From Xanthostigma xanthostigma (taxonomy: Eukaryota > Arthropoda > Insecta > Raphidioptera > Raphidiidae): 64,000 nt of DNA. Of the stretch, positions 54,476 to 64,000 are shown one piece after another (positions within the stretch are counted from its first letter, which is position 1; every line of letters begins with the position of its first letter). The stretch covers positions 52,857,108 to 52,921,107 of the forward strand of contig OY754467.1 of assembly GCA_963575645.1 (NCBI GenBank). Direction: 5' to 3'. The position numbers and the translations under genes were made by a program. The notes under the pieces are model-generated. The model was not told the origin of the DNA and did not search any database. It saw nothing but the letters and a program-made list of their open reading frames with translations.

Positions 54476-55265
54476 AATTTAGAACATATTGTATCACAAT
54501 TTTAATGTAAAAAAAAGAAAACCATGCTCAAAAGATAAGTTTTTAAAAAGGTACTACATAATATTAAAAATCTTATTACATACCTCAAGCTGGTCAATTT
54601 TTTTAATTAGAACTGTTGTTAAGAGATTATAGACGCCCGACAACTGAGGTCATTCTTGTTTAATTCGTCTTTTGTTATCAGTAGTTCTGTTTGGTTTGTA
54701 TGTTCAGTTGCACAGGAATATTAGAATACTTCCTCCAAAAAATTAAGTATGAATCGCTTCAGAGACATTTCTATGGTGGTGAGGAATCACGAAAATAGAT
54801 TTTTCTCCAAATGTCATCGACAAGATTGCAATTACGAATATTTAATGTATCTTATACAAAAATGAACAAGTTTCGCAAACTCAAAAGAGCCATTTTGAAC
54901 TCACCCAGAACTTTTCTTATGTGAAAAGTGGACTTGAAAAAATACGTTATCCTTACTATTTTAGAAGATCAGATAATTTTACAATCTAGTTTATTTTATT
55001 ATTAAGACTGTCAGATTAAAATACTAGACCACTTCGTTCTGGTTATTTTATATTTTATTTTATTTTATCTATATCATGGAATAATGTGTCGTGTCTATTA
55101 CCCAATGTTTTATTAATTACATCATTCAATGATCAATTGTAGTTTGACGACATTGATTTAGATTTGTTTTTCCGGTGTCGTTTAGAATGTGATTACTTTC
55201 TATTATTTATCTGATAGTCTTCTAGAAATTTCATCTATGTGTTAGAGTACTGAAACCTTCAGCAT

Positions 55266-55512
55266 AAGTAGTGTTGATCCAATAGAATGTTACGATAAAG
55301 GAAGGTTTTGGTTGAGGATCATAAATAAATAAGCTTTACCAATGTTACGCTAAACGTTTCGAAAAATGTATTTTCATCTTCAGGGCCTTTTGACCAGCTT
55401 GAGGCCCTGAAGATGAAAATAAATTTTTCGAAACGTTGGCCACTGACGTAACATTGGTAAAGCTTATTTAATTATGATCCTCTACCAAAACCTTCCTTCA
55501 TCGTAGTACTGA
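55266..55512. mobile_element. Fold-back MITE of the same family
   Basis: GATAAAGGAAGGTTTTGGTT at 55294 is mirrored by AACCAAAACCTTCC-type sequence near 55490. Inner arms carry CGAAAAATGTATTTTCATCT and GCCCTGAAGATGAAAATAAA, with a loop around 55388-55404. The outer GTGTTGATCCAATAGAATGT is shared with 63335-63360. Confidence 0.65.
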
Positions 55513-57085
55513 AACCATTTTCCATTATTAATTATTATTTTATGGTATGACCTTATGGTGTTATTCTTAGTGGTTAAGTCTATAGTATCCTTATTCCTTT
55601 GAAAGTACTTTTATATTTTTTTAAACAAATGAATAATTATTATTGATTAATTAAGGCTAATTAATCAATTCATTATTAGCAATGCTAAAACATGTGTTTA
55701 TTACATATTCCGAGAATTATAATATAGGCGAGCGAATTTTTATAATTTCTAATATGTGACCTTCTCGACTAGCAAAATTTCACTTTATTATTTCTCGTTA
55801 ATTCATTTTTTCCACGGCTAATTTTAAATCTGGAAAAGGGATCTTAAAAACAAAGTCCAATGATTCATCAAAAGACCATACTCTCACTTACTTATTAATT
55901 TATTAACTTACGCAGAACGTGTTATAAGCGCCTTCATATTAGTCACCCATATATCTAATAATTAACTAAATGAATCATTGCCTATCTACTCAATGTGCGG
56001 TGAGTGAACGCAACAAAGCGTATCGAAAATATATCTGCGTCTCTTTCTTCGATGTAATTCCCTGATGATAGGATTGGTTGATGTACTTGCATCTAATCTG
56101 AATAAAGTATCTCTGTTTCAAAAACTTTGTATTTTTTTATGACGTTAACATGGGCGTACCCTGCTTTTGGCCCGGGAGGGGGCAAATTAGAAATTTCTTA
56201 ATCCGGGTCCCTGCGTGCTTGTTTTGTCTTCCTGGATACGCCAGTGCTTACGACGTAAAAAAATACAAAAGTATATGTTTGCACCTTAATAGTTCGATTG
56301 CGATTTTATTCCTATGCTCCGAGAACCAAATCCCATAAGGTTTATAAGGGGTCCTTTAGACTATGCCTAGGCATGTAATCGACAAATCTCGGAGTGGTAA
56401 ATGAACTGGTTGATGAAAATCTGTATCTTATTTTATCGAAAAAGGAACATCGTCAATTTGTCTTACGACCGCAGTTTTAATCTGAGCATTTCTTTTCTAA
56501 TGCGGAAGTCACAAGCGGTAATAAAATATAGTATCGCAGTGCATAATGACCTTGGTAATGTTATTCATTTATTATGCATGAGCAACAAGAGTCAATAATA
56601 TGCGTGCCGTTGTAGGCGTTAATCCAATATAATATAAATATTTTATATTCATCTAATCTTTATTATACCGTTAGTTTTGGAAATGTCGGTTGTTTGAAAT
56701 TTCACATATTGAATTCGCTTTTTGACTTTTTTTCGTGATTATAAATCAGTTATGTCGGTATACATATCTGATTTACGAGGTATTCTTGTCTTGTCGAATG
56801 ATAGAAATGACAAAATGTAATTTTATGGGTAATTCCAAAATGTACATATAGACACTACAAAATATTTTAGAAAGTATTCGTCCGAAATATGGTGAAATAG
56901 GATGTAACGAGCGAGTTTAATAACCTAGAACAGGCGGTTAATTCGTTATCAAACATATTTCGTGTGAATTTAATTTTTAAATGAAATTTACTGTTCAAAG
57001 TTTATAATTCTTTAATTCTTAAACTAATTTTGGAAGACTTATGCTAAACTGTGTTCATATTGAAACATTATTTTTATGAAAATAA
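55513..57085. other. Intergenic or intronic DNA, no exon seen
   Basis: Two frames of 62-65 codons (56150 and 56401, +) show no domains. CCCTGCTTTTGGCCCGGGAG near 56158 looks like a hAT-type internal fragment. If the 54082 gene continues rightward this is its intron. Confidence 0.4.
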
Positions 57086-57265
57086 AAAATATAGAATAGT
57101 TAATTCTTACCACAACAGTTTTAGTAGCGGATGTACATTTCGGGAGCTATGCTCTCATCTTCAACAAACACTAAACTGATGAAGATGAGGAAAGCATAGC
57201 TTCCGAAATGTACATCCGCTAATAAAACTGTTGTGGTAAGAAGTAACTATATTTTTTATTTTTGT
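57086..57265. mobile_element. Fold-back MITE (CTTACCACAACAGTTTTA family), longer form
   Basis: AATTCTTACCACAACAGTTT and its inverse (AAACTGTTGTGGTAAGAAGT) enclose GCGGATGTACATTTCGG/CCGAAATGTACATCCGC and a short loop. Related to 32838-32962. Confidence 0.68.
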
Positions 57266-57619
57266 TTCAACCACAGTATTATTTTTATGGTCTCAAAAGA
57301 TTTTTAATCGGTTAATTGAAAATACGATAGCCTTGTCAGTAGCAATTCAAGTATTAAAAAAATTATATTGTATTTGTTGTATTAGATATAGCTACTTGTC
57401 TCTTGGTCACTGACTTGGCCTCTTAACCATTTCGTGGGATCGGCAATTTTGATCCATTAATCTGTAATTAGGTCTGTTGAGGATAATTACCTTAAGACTG
57501 TCATGCTGAGTTGCCCAAATGGTTGTTAAAAATGAAAAAAATGGATTTGGCAATGAACTTAGTTTTTATGCATACACGAGCAGTTTAATTGTCAGACATG
57601 GCTTCGCCCGGGGAGTATA

Positions 57620-57955
57620 TCTACCTGGAGAGTTTGTTTGTTTGTTTGTTTGATTGAACGCGCTAATCTCAGGAACTACTAGTTCTAATTGAAAAATGTT
57701 TTTTTTGTTGACTAGTCCATTTATCGAGGAAGGCTATAGGTTATATAATATCACGCTACGATCATTAGGAGCGGAGCATCAATGAAAAATGTTGCAAAAT
57801 ATAACTCAAAATTTGTCCGTCCGACAAAAATTTTTGAACGGTAACTCCGATCATCATGAAATTTGGACACAACATTCATCTCGATAAACTAAGAGTACTC
57901 GTGTCCCTCCCCCCATTCGTTCTTTTGCACCCGGGTGAAACCGGGCGGGACCGCT
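57620..57955 (+). mobile_element. Helitron-like element
   Basis: Starts at TCTACCTGGAGAGTTTGTTT (5' end altered), with GAACGCGCTAATCTCAGGAA, GGAGCGGAGCATCAATGAAA and the terminal hairpin CACCCGGGTGAAACCGGGCG plus GGACCGCT. The terminal A/G is changed. Confidence 0.68.
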
Positions 57956-58706
57956 TGTCTTGATATATTACCCTAAAAAAATATTCGAGCGAACGAGCGA
58001 GGCGATTGGTATCCAGACGAAGCCGGACCGGACATCTAGTTCAATTATTATTGAGGCAGTAAACAAACTTATCTATATGATGGGAAATAGATGTCTAGAC
58101 TATACAAATTACTGGCCTGGCCTTAATAGTTCTAGCATGCCTGGCTATTTTTAGTAATGGCACATTTAAAAAAGAAGGCCGCTGTCTGTTTTGTAAGTTT
58201 ATTATTGTAGTTCTTAAACTTCCTGAATACGTTTCGGAATTTTTATTTTGTATTTTTAGCAGTGGTACGTACTATTAAATTTTTTCGTATCATACTGTAA
58301 CGGAACCCCTGCAATTTTGTTTTCTTGCTAAAGAATGCACTAGCAGAATTTTTGTCTACGGTTTGTACGGTCATCAGTCAACTGGACTGATTTTGAAAAA
58401 AAATAGTGTTATCCAAATCCATTATATCTTCTCTGGGGTTGAATTGGATCGCGTCAAAAATGTGTTCTCTGACAGAAGTAAAGTTTCTTATAAGACTTTT
58501 TCTGATTTTTGGCTACTACACTATTTAATAATTAGCAACGTCTTATTTAGCTAGATTAATTAAATAAATAAAATAAATTTAAAAAAGGGGGGAAAATATC
58601 CGAATACACACAACACTGGGGTACAAGATGGATGGACCAGAGGATTTGCGTAGGAAGGACCATGGAATAATTATTAAATACGCACATAAATTTGGAAAAA
58701 TTTAGA
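57956..58706. other. Unassigned DNA
   Basis: Frames of 63-64 codons at 57960 and 58363 (+) are without recognisable domains. AT-rich TAAATAAATAAAATAAA at about 58559. Confidence 0.4.
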
Positions 58707-59112
58707 TGAAAATGACAAAGAAATCCTTTCCAAAAGTGTTTATTTTCACATTAATTAATTTAAGCACTTTCGGACAATTATTAGTCCATCTTCAGAATTT
58801 TTTTTTTTATATAAAAATCATTAAAATTATCATAACTTAAAAACTATCACTAAAAAGGAATTAAAGACTGGCTGCCCATAACGAATTGATTAGAGGTTAT
58901 ATTTAACATCTATTTTATCAATCAATTCGTTATGGGCAGCCAGTCTTTAATTCCTTTTTAGTGATAGTTTTTAAGTTATGATAATTTTAATGATTTTTAT
59001 ATAAAAAAAAAAAATTCTGAAGATGGACTAATAATTGTCCGAAAGCGCTTAAATTAATTAATGTGAAAATAAACATTTTTGGAAAGGATTTCTTTGTCAT
59101 TTTCATCAAGGA
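58707..59112. mobile_element. Fold-back MITE with ~190-bp arms
   Basis: GATGAAAATGACAAAGAAAT at 58706 is mirrored by TTTCTTTGTCATTTTCATC at 59107. Arms are continuous through TTCGGACAATTATTAGTCCA and GGCTGCCCATAACGAATTGA, separated by about 30 bp near 58895-58918. Arm identity is very high. No target duplication resolved. Confidence 0.8.
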
Positions 59113-59621
59113 CCATGGAGTTGAATTGGACTAATATAAAACTTATAAGACATTAAAATCATTTGAAGATGAGAAAGTGTCAATGTTTATAGTTTGATTT
59201 AATTGAATCATCGATGAATAACCTTCGCTGTTTAATTGTTCAAATGACTCACAATAGACAGAGAACCAATAAACTATTTATGAGATAGATATTGTTCAAG
59301 CCTTTAAATGTGCTTGTTGATTATTTTGAATAGCTTTAAACGTACCTACATTATTTTTTAGGGCTTGAACCTACTGAGATGTATCATTGTACTGAGATGT
59401 ATCATTGTAATGATAGCACGAGCCCTGTTTATATTATGATGCTTCATGGTGTTATAATTTAAAAAAAATGTGTATGCTTAAGCTTTATTGCTGGTTATTC
59501 TTAGAATTTAGAAGAATAGGCTAGATCGTGTCACATATTACAAAATTCAAAATTTTTGGATTGACAGTGTAACCCTTTAAATGATTATTGTCATGCTAAA
59601 GCAATTAAAAATATGTTCTAA

Positions 59622-60093
59622 GGGTGCGTTCCGATATACACTGGGAGCACTGTACAGTGTGACGTCAATTCAGTATACTGTGAAGCCGTTCCTTTATAGC
59701 CAGTAATACTGGTTACTATTTAAAACGGAACGCACTCCAGTATACTGTCAGTATCGTTTTTTGACGCAGTTTTCAAATGAGCGTATTAAAGATTTCTAAT
59801 TAAATAAGCTCAATTTTTGCATATTTTCCATTATTTTCAGAAGTCCAAAATAATTTCAGAATTTTTAATGTCAACTGTTTAGCACTCAAGCGGCTTTGAC
59901 TGATCACGTGATCAAAGTACTGGCGAGTACCTTACCTCGAAAACGCCAGTGCTCGCAGTAGAAATATATGGTTATTTATGACGTCATATATTTCCCTAGG
60001 GTACTGCGGCAGTATACTGGCGTTCATAACGGAACGAATTTTTTTACAGTAAGAGCACTGGGCAGTGCTCCCAGTGTATATCGGAACGCACCC
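59622..60093. mobile_element. Harbinger-type MITE with TAA target duplication
   Basis: Perfect ends GGGTGCGTTCCGATATACAC and inverse, continuing TGGGAGCACTG, flanked by TAA (59619-59621 and 60094-60096). GGG ends with a 3-bp TAA duplication are diagnostic of PIF/Harbinger. Interior repeats of CAGTATACTG. 472 bp, no transposase. Confidence 0.82.
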
Positions 60094-60671
60094 TAAGAGA
60101 TATTTATATGAATGGCTGACAATTGCAAAGTGTTTTGATATGATTGGTTGAGAGAAAATGGCAGTTGAAAGGTTTTCGAATGTGATTGGTTATTGTAGAT
60201 GATTGGTTGACTGAAGATGATTTTTTAAAATATTGAGTGACCGCAAGTGGGAGGACACCGTCAGAATTACTATCACTGCGTTTTAAAAAGAATTTTTTAG
60301 TTGCATCATGTATACTTAGTTATATTTATCAAAAATAATTATACTATGAGTTTGCGGTCGGTTTAAATCGTGGCGTCCCTAATTTTTAAAGCTCTATGAA
60401 TACCTACTATGTTTGTATTTTCAAAGAAAATTCACATTTACATTTCATATATAATTAGTGAATTAATGATTTGATTACAGTCATTAACACATTTTTTATG
60501 TAGATAGGTATCTGGTTTTACCGATTGTAAAGTGTATTGATTTTAAAAATAGATTCGAATAAGTTAGTTTAAAAATAGATCTAAATGTCTTCATTTATAT
60601 TTTAATTACAGATCATAAATTTATTTTTACATTAATGTTGACTAATTTAGCAGCGCTTGATGAACGTACAT
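60094..60671. other. Intergenic DNA, no gene seen
   Basis: A GATTGGTTGA motif repeats three times at about 60140-60210. Otherwise AT-rich and unremarkable. Confidence 0.4.
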
Positions 60672-60870
60672 AATCTTTATATATAAAAATTACGTGTCAC
60701 GTTGTGTGTCCGCGATGAACTCCTAAACTACTGAACCGATTTTAAATTTGATTTGCACACCGTGTGCAATTCGACCCAACTTGAAAGATAGGATAGCTTA
60801 CATTTCAATTTATAGTCGCAATATTATTTTATTGCAAATTATTTGTCTATTCCTTGACAGTCATAATTAT

Positions 60871-61070
60871 CTGTTGACTGGATTGAGTGAATATTCAATA
60901 GATGGCGCAACGAACTTAACAACCATATAAGATGGCGATACCTGTTAACTGGATTGAGTGAATATTCAATAGATGGCGCAACGAACTTAACAACCATATA
61001 AGATGGCGATACCTGTTGACTGGATTGAGTGACTATTCAATAGATGGCGCAACGAACTTAACAACCATAT
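60871..61070 (+). repeat. 71-bp minisatellite, 2.8 copies
   Basis: Unit starts CTGTTGACTGGATTGAGTGA and contains TTCAATAGATGGCGCAACGA and ATATAAGATGGCGATAC. Copies begin at 60871, 60942 and 61013 with only one or two base differences each, so the array is young. Confidence 0.85.
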
Positions 61071-61217
61071 GCCGGAGTGCTCGAAATAGAGCAAGTGTTT
61101 TAAAGACCAGTTATCCACGAATACTTTACGCTATTTTTTTTCGAGCACGACGGCGCAGTGCTCGACATACACACATATACGCCCATGTATATTTTAAAAT
61201 AGCTAGCAATTAATAAA

Positions 61218-61239
61218 ATAGATAGATAGATAGATAGAT
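61218..61239 (+). repeat. GATA microsatellite
   Basis: Five tandem GATA units inside the composite element. Confidence 0.85.
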
Positions 61240-61497
61240 GTTCCAATTAAATTGTTTTATTATTTCACTTTATACGTAGCGAAGCACGTACAGGGCCGCT
61301 AGTATATTATAAACTACTTACATATAATATGTTTGTCTCTCGAGAACAGGCAGTGTTGGGAACTTAGTGCTAGCGATGTCAAATGTCAATATCTTTGAAG
61401 TTGGAATGAATCCGTCGCTCAATTAGCTGGAATTTTTGAGGAAAGTTTAGGAATCTTTTTTAAATTTTTGAAGCGGAAAACGTAATCATTCCTATTA

Positions 61498-61817
61498 TAG
61501 TCAGAGTGCCCGTCGGCAAAAATTGTATTGACACTACTCTCTCCAAACTTTGTATATGGCCTAGTCTGACACCTATTTCCTCTATGACTTTTCTTGATTT
61601 TGGGGCGTTTTCCATCTAAATTTTCCGAAAGATGTCGTTTTGACGACATGTAAAAATTTATAGATACTGTTTGTTTTTTTAATTGAATAGCTTAAAAACT
61701 TCAACCAAAATGCTAAAATAATGTTCTCTGACAAATAACATGAACCATTTAAAATGTCTGACACCTCGAATATGTCGAACATATTCGAGGTGTTAGACAT
61801 TTTAAATGGTTTATGTT
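61498..61817. mobile_element. One-armed copy of the 3761-4280 fold-back element, left arm
   Basis: Left end TAGTCAGAGTGCCCGTCGGC preceded by TTA, the whole left arm, then the central hairpin (GACACCTCGAATATGTCGAA and inverse). The right arm is absent. It encodes, on the minus strand, the peptide starting MSSKRHLSENLDGKRPKIKK (61419-61649). It interrupts a family X fragment that ends near 61437. Confidence 0.68.
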
Positions 61818-63260
61818 AGGATTTAAACACGTGGCGAATAGTGGAATATTGATTTGTGAAAAACATTCCAAGTTAGATGGGAAAGCATTCTTCCTAGATT
61901 AACATATTATTTAAATGTCAACAAAAACAAAAGAACATGATTTGACCCGAAAAACTTGACATATATTCATGTGTAAAAGATTGTTATTAAAAACACTCTT
62001 GTTTTTGTTTTTAATGTGTCATAATAGTTTACGTTAAGTCGATTTTGTTTAGACTGCGGAAGTCTCATAAAGGCAATTGTTTTTCCGGGTGTATATTTAA
62101 GCTGAGCTGTACCAAACGTTGGAATAAAATGTTTGCCTATGCAATCACACAAGTCACACGAGTCTTCAGTAAATTTTTAGGTTATAGACACCCAACAGTA
62201 GTAACTCATTTGTTTTCTGCCAATTTTCAGCACTTATACAGTTTTTCTTTAATTAATAAGCACTTATTTAAAGGCTACGGCTAGTAAAATAGAAAAAAAA
62301 CATCATTATTGACAAATCGCACAATTATTCTTTAAGTATTTTGAAACATGGATTGTAATAATTTGGTTATATTTTTAGTTTCTTATGCCAATTCTTCTGC
62401 TATCAGTGTCATCCGTTTTTTATTGGAATCTTGAAACAAGTTTTATGTATCGTTCCACATGTCAAATATATCGAATGAGTACAATTTAAAATTATTCATC
62501 GCATAACTTTTTTCAAATCCGAAAATGGTATTTTTAATTCGAAGTACCCTCATGGTCGGCCAAGTTCGACATTTTAGTCGTTTGTTGGCTCTGCCCAGGT
62601 AAGTTTTTTTTTTATTATTTCTTAATGTCTGCTCAAAAAAAAACTGATTAGTGACTCTAGTATAATTTCTGAACCAAACATTCTATATTCAGCCTAAGAA
62701 AGGAATAATCTTTTTGAGAGTATTTTTATAAACGGGAAACTTTTGTCAGCTACAATCATAACAAAAATAACCGGGTAAAGGGTAATATTATTATAAAAAG
62801 TAGTAACAAGAGAAACTTTCCTGCGCTATATGATAATTAATAATCTAATATTCGATTCCTTTGTTTACACGTGCTGAAATAAACAATAAAGAACATTTTA
62901 CATTGTGTACTATTGTTTACATTTACTATTAAAGAAACAGTTTGTTAATTTTCTGAAACCAAATTCCAATGTAATTGTATTCAGTTTTGTATTATGCATT
63001 TTTTATCACTGCTCGTGTAATTAATTAATTATTTAGTCATAATCTAAATAAAGAAGATGCATTAAAACTAAAACTCATCATTGTTTTATTAATTGTCTGG
63101 TCAGGGGACATGACATTAGTACTAATTAGAATAAATTTGTTATAAATAATAATGACACTGGCAGTTTAATGACTTTATTATGTTGTTGATTGCTGTTTCA
63201 CTCTGCCATTTTATTTAAAAGATCAAAAATTTAATAATAAGATCATTGCATGTAAATAAT
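61818..63260. other. Intergenic DNA, no gene seen
   Basis: AT-rich. The 79-codon frame at 62045-62284 (+) has four cysteines but no domain I recognise. No bounded repeat found. Confidence 0.4.
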
Positions 63261-63263
63261 TAT

Positions 63264-63365
63264 GATGAAGGAAGGTTTTGGTTGAGAATCATAAATAAAT
63301 ATTTATTTTAGATCCTCAACCAAAACCTTCCTTCATCGTAACATTCTATTGGATCAACACTACTT
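63264..63365. mobile_element. Minimal fold-back MITE (GAAGGAAGGTTTTGGTTGAG family)
   Basis: GATGAAGGAAGGTTTTGGTT and its inverse (AACCAAAACCTTCCTTCATC) with only about 35 bp between. The adjacent AACATTCTATTGGATCAACA matches the outer part of the copy at 55266. Confidence 0.68.
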
Positions 63366-63577
63366 TATGGTAAATAATTATAATATCTAGCATGATTGTT
63401 ATAACTCATATGGTATGCATAAAATTGTGTAGTTATATTTCCAAAACCATTGATAGAGACTTCTAAAAAAATCCAAAGGACAAAATTAAATCATGCTTCC
63501 TCTATATACAACACATAAATTGGTAGATTCACGCAGAAGTGGGATTATCGATTTTTTCAGTCGACTGAACCAAAGAG

Positions 63578-64000
63578 AATTCGGAATCCAAAGAATGGTG
63601 AGACGTCTGGTAAGAAATGCGCCGAACTGTCCTAAAGGGGGTTTTTGACAGGTAAACATTGATTTAGAAAAGCATGATGGAAGCTAACCTAGCCTACACC
63701 ATGCTTTTCTAAATCAATGTTTACCTTATGTCTCCATAGTTTACCTGTCAAAAACCCCCCTTAGAACAGTACGGCGCATTTCTCACCAGATGTCTCACCA
63801 TTCCTTTGGGTTCCGATGTAGGATGATTGTACTACGTTTCTATAAAAATGTTTTAATACAATAATGTTACTCGTAATATTTTATCATCATATATATTAAT
63901 ACGCTAAGGTTTAAGATGTTTGTCTCCCTTTTTAGAAAAAACCTCATAATTTCTCCACATAAATTATATATCATTTTACAGATAATTGCTTGCTCTACTG
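63578..64000. mobile_element. Composite inverted-repeat element, cut by window end
   Basis: The palindromic core (GGAATCCAAAGAATGGTGAG at 63584 and its inverse near 63800) is followed by a segment ending AGATAATTGCTTGCTCTACTG, which is the inverse of 13538-13682. Same composite as in MCMDC2 intron 5, with about 70 bp more between its two parts. Confidence 0.7.

Larger units (their letters stand above)
60672..61303 (+). mobile_element. Composite repeat: LINE-tail-like start, minisatellite, Helitron-like end
   Basis: Starts TCTTTATATATAAAAATTAC (inverse of 4842-4603), passes through a 71-bp minisatellite (60871-61070) and GATA repeats (61218-61239), and ends TACGTAGCGAAGCACGTACA then GGGCCGCTAG, the same end as 30147. 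TC start and CTAG end would make it one Helitron-like element about 630 bp long. Confidence 0.5.

Noticed and set aside
60871-61070. Regular repeats suggesting CRISPR
   Set aside because: Units are directly adjacent without spacers, in an insect genome; it is a minisatellite.

Overview
The window is a piece of animal nuclear DNA, almost certainly from an insect. Evidence: split genes with GT-AG introns, AT-rich intergenic DNA, four recognisable metazoan genes, and dense DNA transposon debris (hAT, Harbinger-like, pogo/Tigger, Helitron-like) of the kind common in Lepidoptera and Hemiptera. I cannot fix the order or species from the sequence. There are no bacterial operons, no CRISPR array, and I found no tRNA or rRNA gene.

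Genes sit mainly in the first 26 kb. (1) 1068-1475 (+): the last two coding exons of a GPR107/GPR108-type Golgi/endosomal seven-transmembrane protein whose front lies off the left edge. (2) 8682-9684 (-): a small four-exon gene for a 154-residue protein I do not recognise. (3) 10371-15765 (+): a complete nine-exon MCMDC2 gene (meiotic MCM-like protein), divergent from gene 2 across a 690-bp shared promoter region. (4) 16868-22438 (-): a complete seven-exon DEF8 gene (C1 domain plus Rubicon-homology zinc region), tail to tail with MCMDC2. (5) 23108-25767 (-): a complete three-exon WDR70 gene, upstream of DEF8 on the same strand. All internal splice junctions of genes 2-5 were read by hand and keep frame. 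From 26 to 64 kb I see only one convincing cellular coding exon (54082-54299, +, first exon of an unidentified gene) and a frameshifted THAP-domain exon (47905-48054).

The rest is mostly mobile-element sequence. Several elements have clean boundaries: hAT-type with 8-bp target duplications (507-1039, 1635-2587, 15991-16498, 33368-33973, 42672-43120, 45391-45623, 28177-28445), Harbinger-type with 3-bp TAA/TTA duplications (2736-3181, 3761-4280, 59622-60093), a pogo/Tigger deletion derivative keeping the start of its transposase (36418-36848), and a dispersed Helitron-like family with a GC-rich 3' hairpin. Long fold-back elements are common, the largest being a near-perfect 1.2-kb palindrome at 6046-7263. 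Many introns (GPR107 last but one, MCMDC2 introns 2, 5 and 7, DEF8 introns 1, 3, 4 and 5, WDR70 intron 2) consist largely of such insertions, often ending 10-30 bp from a splice site.

The genes do not form one pathway. GPR107 and DEF8 act in membrane traffic, MCMDC2 in meiotic recombination, and WDR70 is a nuclear WD40 protein tied to DNA repair. The most unusual signals are the long palindromes as possible hairpin-RNA sources, a three-copy element carrying a preserved short reading frame, an unclassified element family inserted three times in two neighbouring genes, a pre-miRNA-like hairpin at 44612-44684, and two unidentified coding genes.
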